Shown here: one piece after another, positions 1 through 5,273 of the stretch
Layout of the letters: every line of letters starts with the position of its first letter
Position numbering within the stretch: the stretch's first letter is position 1
Source of the DNA: Bacteroidales bacterium
GTDB taxonomy: Bacteria > Bacteroidota > Bacteroidia > Bacteroidales > Tenuifilaceae
Assembly: GCA_008933525.1 (NCBI GenBank)
Contig: WBUV01000242.1
Span: forward strand, 1-5,534
Length of the DNA stretch: 5,534 bases
Direction of reading: 5' to 3'
The notes under the pieces: model-generated
Database searches by the model: none
What the model saw: only the letters and a program-made list of their open reading frames with translations
Told to the model about the DNA's origin: nothing
Position numbers and translations under genes: made by a program

Positions 1-27
1 CATTAAAAGAAATCATTTATCACTTTA

Positions 28-43
28 ATAACTTAAAAGTTAT
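28..43. repeat. Short DNA dyad just upstream of the first gene
   Basis: A perfect inverted repeat with 7-bp arms (ATAACTT and AAGTTAT) around a central AA ends 4 bp before the ATG at 48. The 2-base centre is too small for a good RNA hairpin loop, so it would more likely be a protein-binding dyad if it functions at all. The region is very AT-rich, so chance occurrence is quite possible. No TAnnTTTG box is visible in bases 1-47, and the promoter of the first gene may lie outside the window. Confidence 0.25.
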
Positions 44-47
44 AACT

Positions 48-458
48 ATGGAACGAACTGATGGCAAAACCAAATCATTCAAAGATTTAGTGGTTTGGCA
101 AAAAGCCCATGCATTTGTACTAAATGTTTTTCAACAGGTAAGCCACTTCCCTGAGGAAAACCAATCATTTGTGGGCAACATACTTTGCGAAAGCGCAACA
201 GCCATAGCAACAAATATTGTTGGTGGTTACCGGAAAAAAGATCGCGACGAAAAACTAATGTTTCTTGCAACTGCGCAGGATGCCCTCGAAGAGTGTCGCT
301 ATTACATTATTCTCTCATCCGATTTAGGACTTATGGATAGCTATCAAGCCGATGAACTTGAGAATGCAATTGGCGAAGTAAGCTACCTACTTAACTCCTA
401 TGCAAAATCAATACAAAAAAGGAAAGAAGAAGATAGTCGTAACGAAAACCAATACTAG
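48..458 (+). CDS. Four-helix-bundle protein (S23 / 23S rRNA IVS-type family)
   Basis: This 136-residue protein matches the family first found encoded inside 23S rRNA intervening sequences and now common as stand-alone chromosomal genes in Bacteroidota; its biochemical role is unknown. The N-terminus has the family hallmark F-x-D-L-x-VWQKAH (residues 11-21), followed by an FP (34-35) before helix 2. The central segment, with A-x-x-I-A-x-N-I at 50-57, leads into G-G-Y-R at 59-62. Two further amphipathic helices cover about 66-91 and 100-124, and the tail is charged and Lys/Glu-rich. Length is typical (about 115-135). The usual Glu of the N-I-x-E-G motif is Gly here (G59), a small deviation. There is no signal peptide or membrane segment, so it should be cytosolic. 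The ATG at 48 sits in an A/T-rich context without a Shine-Dalgarno sequence. It ends 12 bp before the YitT-family gene and probably shares its transcript. No rRNA sequence surrounds it, so it is not an rRNA insertion. Confidence 0.85.
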   Translation: MERTDGKTKSFKDLVVWQKAHAFVLNVFQQVSHFPEENQSFVGNILCESATAIATNIVGGYRKKDRDEKLMFLATAQDALEECRYYIILSSDLGLMDSYQADELENAIGEVSYLLNSYAKSIQKRKEEDSRNENQY

Positions 459-470
459 TATCAATAAAAT

Positions 471-1349
471 ATGACAGGCAACAAAATATTCAAAACTGCG
501 CGCTCATACTCAATTATTGTGTTTGGGTTGCTTCTGTATTCGTTGTCGTGGACAGCATTTCTGATTCCCCACAAAATTACAGGAGGAGGGGTTTCTGGTA
601 TAGGTGCATTGATTTATTATGCTTCTGGATTTCCTATGGGTTATACCTATTTTTTAATAAATATTGGGTTAATCTTTCTCGCCATTAAAATGCTTGGGGC
701 GAACTTTGGCGTTAAAACAGTATTTGGTGTTATTGTCGGCTCAATACTACTTTCGGTTCTGCAAGCAGTCATCAAGCAGCCTGTGGTAGACGATAAGTTT
801 ATGTCTACTATTATTGGTGGTGCAATTGCCGGTGTTGGTCTAGGAATAGTTTTTACACAGGGAGGAAGTACAGGTGGAACCGATATCATTGCAATGATAA
901 TCAACAAATACCGTAACATTAGCCCAGGCAGAGTTATATTGATGTGCGATGTATTCATAATTGGTTCATCCTTCCTTGTTCTGCTCGATTTAGACCCCGC
1001 AAAACGAATTGAGACTATTGTATACGGCTACGTTGCAATGGCTATTACAGCCTACTCTCTCGATGCAGTGTTATCGGGAAGCAAACAATCCTTGCAGGTT
1101 TTTGTGTTCTCGAAGCAATACCAAGTAATTGCCGATAGAATTACAGCCGAATTGAATAGAGGTGTTACAGTTATTGATGGACAGGGTTGGTTTACCAAGG
1201 AGAACCAAAAGGTTTTAATTACTCTAGTTCGCAAGCACGAAGCTAACGACGTTTATAGAGTAATCAAGGAGGTTGACCCTGAAGCCTTTATTTCTGTAGC
1301 TAGCGTAATGGGTGTGTACGGAAGAGGGTTTGAACGAATTCGACATTAA
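471..1349 (+). CDS. YitT family integral membrane protein (DUF161 + DUF2179)
   Basis: This 292-residue protein has the layout of the YitT family: an N-terminal membrane domain (YitT_membrane) and a C-terminal soluble DUF2179 domain. Hydrophobic segments fall near residues 14-33, 41-53, 58-75, 79-100, 112-130, 154-172 and 181-200. Gly-rich family motifs are visible at 37-45 (TGGGVSGIG) and 131-138 (GGSTGGTD). The C-terminal domain (about 210-287) has the conserved G-W-F-T-K-E-N-Q-K-V-L at 239-249, the D-P-x-A-F-I at 269-274 and the terminal G-V-x-G-R-G-F at 281-287. Length is normal and the gene looks intact. The family is widespread in Firmicutes and Bacteroidota; its transported substrate, if any, is not established, so I assign no function beyond inner-membrane protein. 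It follows the four-helix-bundle gene by 12 bp and is followed by a strong terminator, so the two probably form an operon. Confidence 0.92.
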   Translation: MTGNKIFKTARSYSIIVFGLLLYSLSWTAFLIPHKITGGGVSGIGALIYYASGFPMGYTYFLINIGLIFLAIKMLGANFGVKTVFGVIVGSILLSVLQAVIKQPVVDDKFMSTIIGGAIAGVGLGIVFTQGGSTGGTDIIAMIINKYRNISPGRVILMCDVFIIGSSFLVLLDLDPAKRIETIVYGYVAMAITAYSLDAVLSGSKQSLQVFVFSKQYQVIADRITAELNRGVTVIDGQGWFTKENQKVLITLVRKHEANDVYRVIKEVDPEAFISVASVMGVYGRGFERIRH

Positions 1350-1370
1350 TACATTGTTATAATCACACTG

Positions 1371-1399
1371 AGCCTTGGTAGAAAGCCAAGGCTTTTTTT
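1371..1399 (+). terminator. Intrinsic terminator after the YitT-family gene
   Basis: A perfect 8-bp stem (AGCCTTGG at 1371-1378 with CCAAGGCT at 1386-1393) encloses a 7-nt loop. Including the last stem base, it runs into seven consecutive T residues (1393-1399). It begins 21 bp after the stop codon at 1349. Position and structure fit a rho-independent terminator for the four-helix-bundle/YitT transcript, separating it from the downstream lipoprotein gene. Confidence 0.93.
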
Positions 1400-1423
1400 A
1401 TTGAAGAAATTAATTGTTTTTCC

Positions 1424-1454
1424 TTGACAAACACAGCCTAATTCCATAACTTTC
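1424..1454 (+). promoter_or_regulatory. Probable Bacteroidota-type promoter for the lipoprotein gene
   Basis: A TTG (start of TTGACA, 1424-1429) lies 20 bp before TAACTTTC at 1447-1454, which matches the TAnnTTTG -7 consensus except for the last base. The spacing suits the -33/-7 promoters of this phylum. It would start transcription around 1458, giving a leader of about 15 nt before the ATG at 1473. Its place after a strong terminator supports an independent promoter here. The assignment is by pattern only. Confidence 0.5.
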
Positions 1455-1472
1455 TCAAAAACAGACTGTATA

Positions 1473-2144
1473 ATGAGATATTCTTTCATTTATAGGTTGA
1501 CACCAATTGTAGTGGGAATTATTCTGGCATCGTGCCACGTTCTTTACGTTCCTAATAATTTCAATTCACCACTTCTAAGAAACAAAGGTGATGGCCAAGT
1601 GAACCTTGCCTATGGGGTCTCGGGTTTCGACATACAAACAGCGTATGCAATTACGAACAGAATAGGAGTTATGGCAAATGGTCAACTACTGTTGAGCACA
1701 AGTTACGATACAATAAAAGAACAACGATCACTTGTCGAATTAGGTTTGGGCTTCACCGAAAGGTATAGCGACAAAGGAATGTTTGAAATATTTGGAGGTA
1801 TTGGAACAGGGATTGTTCCTGCCGATTTCAAAAATTCAACATACGAAGGCAAGGAAACAACTCAGCTAACACGTATTTTCGTCCAACCTAGCTTAGGTTT
1901 TTATAACGACTGGCTTGACATGAGTATTATTAGCCGTTTATCGGCAGTCACCATTGCACATGAAACAAACTGGTTTTATGAGCCAGGGTTTATGGCAAAA
2001 GTTGGCTATAAGCATTTCAGGTTTTATACTTGCATGGGCTTATCCATTCCGTTCAATAAAGCCACACACCGGAATTGGAATAACAATCCACTCATATTCT
2101 CTGCAGGTATACACATTAATTTCGGCAAAAGACTGGATGAATAG
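1473..2144 (+). CDS. Putative outer-membrane-associated lipoprotein, beta-barrel-like
   Basis: This 223-residue protein starts with a type II signal peptide: basic residues (R2, R8), a hydrophobic stretch (about 9-18) and the lipobox L-A-S-C with the lipidated Cys at 21. The mature part is rich in alternating polar/hydrophobic and aromatic stretches with many Gly residues, suggesting repeated beta strands: G-Q-V-N-L-A-Y-G near 40-47, A-Y-A-I-T-N-R-I-G-V-M-A-N-G near 57-70, then L-V-E-L-G-L-G-F and F-E-I-F-G-G-I-G-T-G. It ends with a strand-like segment containing F-S-A-G-I-H-I-N-F-G. This resembles small barrel-like lipoproteins annotated as hypothetical in Bacteroidota, but I cannot name a defined family or function. 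The likely location is the outer membrane or its periplasmic face. It has its own promoter-like sequence and is probably monocistronic. It converges on purN with only 3 bp between stop codons and no hairpin terminator in that gap. The Met at 1473 is the natural start because it gives a complete signal peptide. Confidence 0.8.
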   Translation: MRYSFIYRLTPIVVGIILASCHVLYVPNNFNSPLLRNKGDGQVNLAYGVSGFDIQTAYAITNRIGVMANGQLLLSTSYDTIKEQRSLVELGLGFTERYSDKGMFEIFGGIGTGIVPADFKNSTYEGKETTQLTRIFVQPSLGFYNDWLDMSIISRLSAVTIAHETNWFYEPGFMAKVGYKHFRFYTCMGLSIPFNKATHRNWNNNPLIFSAGIHINFGKRLDE

Positions 2145-2147
2145 TTA

Positions 2148-2717
2148 TTAATCTTTCAAAATTTCCTCAATTACCTTTGGATAATACTCATATTCAAGTG
2201 CATGAATTTTTTGCGCAAGGGTATCTGCAGTATCATCGGTTGATACAGAACATTTTGCCTGAAATATAATACCACCCTCATCGTACCTATTATTTACATA
2301 ATGAATTGTTATCCCACTTTCAGATTCGCAATTTGCTATAACCGATTCATGAACTTTTTGCCCATACATCCCCTTTCCTCCGTACTTGGGTAATAATGCC
2401 GGGTGAATATTTATAATTCTATTCGGGAAAGCATCCACAAGGTAACCAGGTATAAGTTTGAGAAAACCTGCCAATACAATAAAATCTACGCTATACATTC
2501 TTAACATCTTAAGGATATTGCCATTCTTAAGATCCTCCATGCTGAAAACCTCGTATGGAATCCCAATATTTTTTGCTCGTTGAATCACAAATGCAGAAGG
2601 ATTTTCAGTTGCAAATAGAACAATTTTAACCTTATCATTCCCTATAAAGTGCTTAGTTATGTTCTCGGCATTGGTTCCTGAACCAGACGCAAATATAGCT
2701 ATATTTCTGTTTTTCAA
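2148..2717 (-). CDS. purN: Phosphoribosylglycinamide formyltransferase (GAR transformylase)
   Basis: PurN transfers a formyl group from 10-formyltetrahydrofolate to GAR, making FGAR in de novo purine synthesis in the cytosol. The 189-residue protein has the N-terminal phosphate-binding G-S-G-T-N (12-16) and the catalytic core I-N-I-H-P-A-L-L-P (102-110), with N103 and H105 matching E. coli N106 and H108. D146, in R-Y-D-E-G-G, matches E. coli D144. Between H105 and D146 there are five extra residues relative to E. coli, around G-G-K-G-M-Y-G (113-119), which I recall as normal for Bacteroidota PurN. It is somewhat shorter than the 212-residue E. coli enzyme, mostly at the C-terminus. The start codon is TTG (complement of 2715-2717): the first in-frame ATG is at residue 60, beyond the G-S-G-T-N motif, and an in-frame stop lies 15 bp upstream of the TTG (complement of 2730-2732). 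It diverges from acpP and converges with the lipoprotein gene. Confidence 0.95.
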   Translation of the reverse strand: MKNRNIAIFASGSGTNAENITKHFIGNDKVKIVLFATENPSAFVIQRAKNIGIPYEVFSMEDLKNGNILKMLRMYSVDFIVLAGFLKLIPGYLVDAFPNRIINIHPALLPKYGGKGMYGQKVHESVIANCESESGITIHYVNNRYDEGGIIFQAKCSVSTDDTADTLAQKIHALEYEYYPKVIEEILKD

Positions 2718-2766
2718 TGTTTTAATATTTTAAAGTTAAACGATTGTCAAAAAAAAAGATTTGAAG

Positions 2767-2798
2767 TGACAAAAATATGAACAAAAAAATTACTTTTG
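2767..2798 (+). promoter_or_regulatory. Probable acpP-fabF-rnc promoter (P1)
   Basis: TACTTTTG at 2791-2798 is a full match to the Bacteroidota -7 consensus TAnnTTTG, followed by GC as often seen in this phylum. TGAC at 2767-2770 lies 20 bp upstream and is a weak -33 candidate (part of GTGAC, one base from TTGAC). Transcription would begin near 2802, giving a leader of about 84 nt before the acpP ATG. A weaker TTTCTTTG at 2840-2847 could be a second, internal promoter closer to the gene. Confidence 0.6.
2770..2777 (-). promoter_or_regulatory. Candidate -7 box of the purN promoter
   Basis: Read on the minus strand this is TATTTTTG, a full match to TAnnTTTG. It would start transcription around 2766, about 49 nt before the TTG start of purN. 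No clear TTTG-like -33 element is visible at the right distance upstream on that strand. The box lies in the same few bases as the proposed -33 element of the acpP promoter, so the two divergent promoters may overlap. Confidence 0.45.
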
Positions 2799-2802
2799 CG
2801 GC

Positions 2803-2844
2803 TGAAATTTATCATCTGATGTTTATCAGGTGAAATTTTTTTCT
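2803..2844 (+). repeat. Three imperfect 14-bp tandem units in the acpP leader
   Basis: The segment divides into units beginning at 2803, 2817 and 2831: TGAAATTTATCATC, TGATGTTTATCAGG and TGAAATTTTTTTCT. Units 1 and 2 share 10 of 14 bases (TTTATCA repeats exactly 14 bp apart). Units 1 and 3 share the exact first eight bases, TGAAATTT, 28 bp apart. The array starts about where transcription from P1 is predicted to begin. It could be a repeated operator, or a by-product of the hairpin symmetry and AT-richness of the same bases. Confidence 0.45.
2805..2842 (+). promoter_or_regulatory. Leader hairpin with T-run upstream of acpP (possible attenuator)
   Basis: CATCTGAT (2813-2820) pairs with ATCAGGTG (2825-2832) through eight base pairs, one of them a G-U, around a GTTT loop. 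The helix can extend by six A-T pairs (AAATTT at 2805-2810 with AAATTT at 2833-2838) across a 2-nt bulge at 2811-2812. Seven T residues occupy 2836-2842, so the short inner hairpin is followed by a T-run as in an intrinsic terminator or attenuator, though the stem is not GC-rich. It lies between the predicted start site and the gene, so it cannot be the end of an upstream + strand gene. It may instead stabilise the 5' end of the mRNA or act as a DNA operator. Confidence 0.45.
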
Positions 2845-2885
2845 TTGCGATTGAAAACACTATTTATTAACTAAATTTTAAAACT

Positions 2886-3122
2886 ATGTCTGATATTGCA
2901 ACAAGAGTAAAGTCGATTATCGTTGACAAACTCGGAGTGGACGAGAATGAAGTAACTCCAGAAGCAAGCTTTACCAACGATTTAGGTGCAGATTCACTTG
3001 ACACCGTTGAGCTTATCATGGAATTCGAAAAAGAATTCAACCTTTCTATTCCAGATGATGAAGCTGAGAAGATTGGAACTGTTGGTGATGCTATCAACTA
3101 CATTGAAAGCCACAGCAAGTAA
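2886..3122 (+). CDS. acpP: Acyl carrier protein
   Basis: AcpP carries acyl intermediates of type II fatty acid synthesis as thioesters on a 4'-phosphopantetheine arm. The 78-residue acidic protein has the invariant L-G-A-D-S-L-D motif (33-39), with S37 as the phosphopantetheine attachment site. It is followed by the helix II recognition sequence T-V-E-L-I-M-E-F-E (40-48) that partner enzymes bind. Helix I (about 2-16) and the final helix (about 65-76) are in place, and the length is standard. The ATG at 2886 follows an A/T-rich leader with no Shine-Dalgarno sequence. It lies 56 bp before fabF, whose enzyme uses acyl-AcpP and malonyl-AcpP. The pair is a classic operon, expected to be highly expressed. 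Upstream there are promoter-like boxes and a leader hairpin. Confidence 0.98.
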   Translation: MSDIATRVKSIIVDKLGVDENEVTPEASFTNDLGADSLDTVELIMEFEKEFNLSIPDDEAEKIGTVGDAINYIESHSK

Positions 3123-3178
3123 TATCAAAAATTAACAATCCAAACAAGCAAAATTGTTTTAAACTAAAATTTCACTTT

Positions 3179-4429
3179 ATGGAAATGAAGCGTGTTGTAG
3201 TTACAGGTGTTGGTACAATTAACCCTTTAGGTAACAATATTCAAGAGTATTGGACAAACCTCGAGAACGGGGTAAGTGGTTGTGAGCTAATCACCAGTTT
3301 CGACACCTCCAAGTTTAAAACAAAATTTGCCTGTATGGTAAAAAATTTTGATCCAAATAATTACTTCGACCGTAAAGAGGTTAAGAAGATAGATCCTTAC
3401 ACCCAGTTTGCGCTGGTGGCTGTAGACGAGGCTATGAAGGATGCTGCTTTTAACCTTGAATCTATTGATCTAGATGCGGCTGGAGTTATTTGGGCTTCAG
3501 GAATTGGTGGTTTGCAAACCATGACTGAGGAACTAAAAGGCTATTTCGCGGGTGATGGTACACCCCGATTTAGCCCTTTCTTTATTCCTCGTATGATTTC
3601 TGATATTGCTGCCGGTCACATTTCAATGAAGTACGGTTTCCGTGGACCTAACTTCTCAACTGTTTCGGCTTGCGCCTCTGCAACCAATGGATTGATTTGT
3701 GCAATGGATATTATCCGTACAGGCAAAGCAAGTATTGTTATTAGTGGAGGTTCCGAAGCTTCTGTTAATGAAGTAGGAGTTGCCGGTTTTAATGCTCTTC
3801 AGGCATTGTCAACTAATAATGATGACTACAAGGGAGCTTCTCGTCCGTTTGATGTTTCGCGTGATGGTTTTGTTATGGGTGAAGGAGCAGGATGCCTTAT
3901 ACTTGAGGAGTACGAGCATGCTAAAGCCCGTGGGGCAAAAATATACTGTGAATTGGTAGGTGGCGGTATGACTGCCGATGCTTATCACTTGACAGCACCA
4001 CACCCCGAAGGATTGGGTGCACGAAAAGTTATGGAGAATGCCATTAAGGATGCAAACCTAAAACCAGAGGATATTGACTATGTAAATGTGCATGGTACAT
4101 CTACCCCTCTTGGTGATATTGCAGAAACCAAAGCCATTCTTTCAGTTTTCGGAGAGCATGCATACAAACTCAACATTAGCTCTACTAAGTCTATGACAGG
4201 CCACTTACTTGGTGCTGCTGGAGCTATTGAAGCATTAGCTGCTGTAATGGCTGTTTACAAGGATATTGTTCCTCCAACCATTAACTTGCAAAATGTTGAC
4301 CCTGAAATTGACAGTAAGCTTAACCTTACTCCTAACAAAGCACAAAAGCGCACTGTTAGAGCAGCATTAAGCAATACTTTCGGATTTGGTGGTCATAACG
4401 CATCTATTATCGTTAAAAAGATTTCCTAG
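3179..4429 (+). CDS. fabF: Beta-ketoacyl-[acyl-carrier-protein] synthase II
   Basis: FabF condenses malonyl-AcpP with acyl-AcpP to extend fatty acids by two carbons, releasing CO2. The 416-residue protein is full length for KAS II (E. coli about 413). It begins with the typical K-R-V-V-V-T-G-V-G strand (4-12). The nucleophilic Cys is C165 in V-S-A-C-A-S-A. The catalytic histidines are H305 (V-N-V-H-G-T-S-T) and H342 (K-S-M-T-G-H-L-L-G-A-A-G), with the conserved Lys at 337; these match E. coli C163, H303, K335 and H340 with a constant offset of two. The C-terminal N-T-F-G-F-G-G-H-N-A motif is intact. The ATG at 3179 gives the M-E-x-K-R start familiar in the phylum; an in-frame ATG at 3185 is an alternative. 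The 56-bp gap after acpP contains no terminator, and rnc follows after 7 bp, so acpP-fabF-rnc is probably one transcript. FabF rather than FabB is favoured by the acpP-fabF context and overall resemblance. Confidence 0.97.
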   Translation: MEMKRVVVTGVGTINPLGNNIQEYWTNLENGVSGCELITSFDTSKFKTKFACMVKNFDPNNYFDRKEVKKIDPYTQFALVAVDEAMKDAAFNLESIDLDAAGVIWASGIGGLQTMTEELKGYFAGDGTPRFSPFFIPRMISDIAAGHISMKYGFRGPNFSTVSACASATNGLICAMDIIRTGKASIVISGGSEASVNEVGVAGFNALQALSTNNDDYKGASRPFDVSRDGFVMGEGAGCLILEEYEHAKARGAKIYCELVGGGMTADAYHLTAPHPEGLGARKVMENAIKDANLKPEDIDYVNVHGTSTPLGDIAETKAILSVFGEHAYKLNISSTKSMTGHLLGAAGAIEALAAVMAVYKDIVPPTINLQNVDPEIDSKLNLTPNKAQKRTVRAALSNTFGFGGHNASIIVKKIS

Positions 4430-4436
4430 TTACTAG

Positions 4437-5177
4437 GTGTTAAGATTCTTATCACGTCCTATTGAGCGTTTCCGCATAAAATCAGCGGATAGGGCATTAT
4501 TCGCTCAATTAAAAGAGATCTTAGGCTTTTCACCAAAAAATATTGAATTGTACAAGCTGGCCATGGTTCATCGGTCAGCTTCTTTCATTTTGCCTAAAGG
4601 AAAAAAGGTTGACAATGAAAGGTTAGAATATCTTGGCGATGCAGTTCTTGATGCGATTGTTGCTGACTACTTATTCGAGCGATTTCCAAACCAAAAAGAA
4701 GGTTTCTTGACAAAAATGCGGGCCAAAATTGTTAGTCGAACCAGTTTAAATCAACTCGCGTTGAGTATGGGTCTCGAACATCTTGTAAAAATAAGCTGCG
4801 GATCAACCAACTCACATAAGAATATATACGGCAATGCCCTTGAGGCTTTAATCGGCGCAATATTCCTTGATAAAGGATACCAGTTCACAAGCACTGCGGT
4901 AATCAACAATATACTCGACAAGTATATCAACCTAGATGAACTTCAAGCTGTAGAAACAGATTATAAGAGCAAACTTATTGAGTACGCACAAAAGCACAAA
5001 CATACCGTAGTTTTCGACACACAAGAAGATAACCCCACTCCATCAAATCCCCCACGATTTATTTCCAAACTTGTTTACAACGGAAAATTAATCTCCGAAG
5101 GAACGGGTAGTTCGAAAAAAGAGGCAGAACAACAAGCCTCTATGCTTGGCATGGAACAAATAGATGAACTAAATTAA
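4437..5177 (+). CDS. rnc: Ribonuclease III
   Basis: RNase III cleaves double-stranded RNA, notably in rRNA precursor maturation and mRNA decay. The 246-residue protein has an N-terminal extension of about 20 residues relative to E. coli. The nuclease domain follows (about 25-165), with the signature N-E-R-L-E-Y-L-G-D (60-68), whose E61, E64 and D68 match E. coli E38, E41 and D45; E88 matches E65. The second motif reads Y-G-N-A-L-E-A-L-I-G (131-140): E136 matches the essential E117, but N133 stands where E. coli has D114. The double-stranded RNA-binding domain spans about 174-243, from D-Y-K-S-K-L to the K-K-E-A-E-Q motif. The start is GTG at 4437, 7 bp after the fabF stop; no in-frame ATG exists before the nuclease core begins, and the extension resembles that of Bacteroidota homologues. 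Translation is probably coupled to fabF. No hairpin terminator is visible after the stop. Confidence 0.96.
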   Translation: MLRFLSRPIERFRIKSADRALFAQLKEILGFSPKNIELYKLAMVHRSASFILPKGKKVDNERLEYLGDAVLDAIVADYLFERFPNQKEGFLTKMRAKIVSRTSLNQLALSMGLEHLVKISCGSTNSHKNIYGNALEALIGAIFLDKGYQFTSTAVINNILDKYINLDELQAVETDYKSKLIEYAQKHKHTVVFDTQEDNPTPSNPPRFISKLVYNGKLISEGTGSSKKEAEQQASMLGMEQIDELN

Positions 5178-5209
5178 ACTTTAACTCCATAGGTATTCGA
5201 ATTTAATTC

Positions 5210-5244
5210 TTGGTGTTTTTATTCTACCCAAATTTTTATCTTTG
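5210..5244 (+). promoter_or_regulatory. Probable promoter of the gene following rnc
   Basis: TATCTTTG at 5237-5244 is a full match to the Bacteroidota -7 consensus TAnnTTTG. A TTG at 5210-5212 could serve as the -33 element, but the 24-bp spacing is a little long. Transcription would start near 5248, about 26 nt before the GTG at 5274. The rest of the 93-bp gap after rnc shows no terminator, so read-through from the acpP-fabF-rnc transcript is also possible. Confidence 0.55.
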
Positions 5245-5273
5245 TTAGCGAATATCTTAAAAAAACATAGTTG

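Noticed and set aside
48..458. Idea that the S23-type gene marks an rRNA intervening sequence
   Set aside because: No 23S rRNA sequence flanks it; it sits next to a protein-coding gene as a stand-alone copy.
647..958. 103-codon open frame on the minus strand
   Set aside because: It lies wholly inside the well-supported YitT-family gene, has no recognisable motif, and follows from codon composition of a membrane protein gene.
1350..1472. Possible small gene or riboswitch between the YitT-family and lipoprotein genes
   Set aside because: The 123-bp gap is explained by an intrinsic terminator and a promoter-like sequence; no further structured element or credible open frame is visible.
1469..1474. 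TATAAT resembling a sigma70 -10 box
   Set aside because: It overlaps the ATG of the lipoprotein gene at 1473, so it could not drive that gene, and the phylum uses TAnnTTTG-type boxes instead.
1954..2151. 65-codon + strand frame overlapping the end of the lipoprotein gene
   Set aside because: It is a shifted frame within a complete gene; the lipoprotein frame continues intact to 2144, so there is no sign of a frameshift.
2867..3097. 76-codon open frame antisense to acpP
   Set aside because: It is Ser/Thr-rich, as expected from the complement of an acidic protein gene, and acpP itself is certain.
5197..5209. ATTCGAAT / GAATTTAATTC small palindromes after rnc as a terminator
   Set aside because: Arms are short and AT-rich and no T-run follows directly, so this does not look like an intrinsic terminator.
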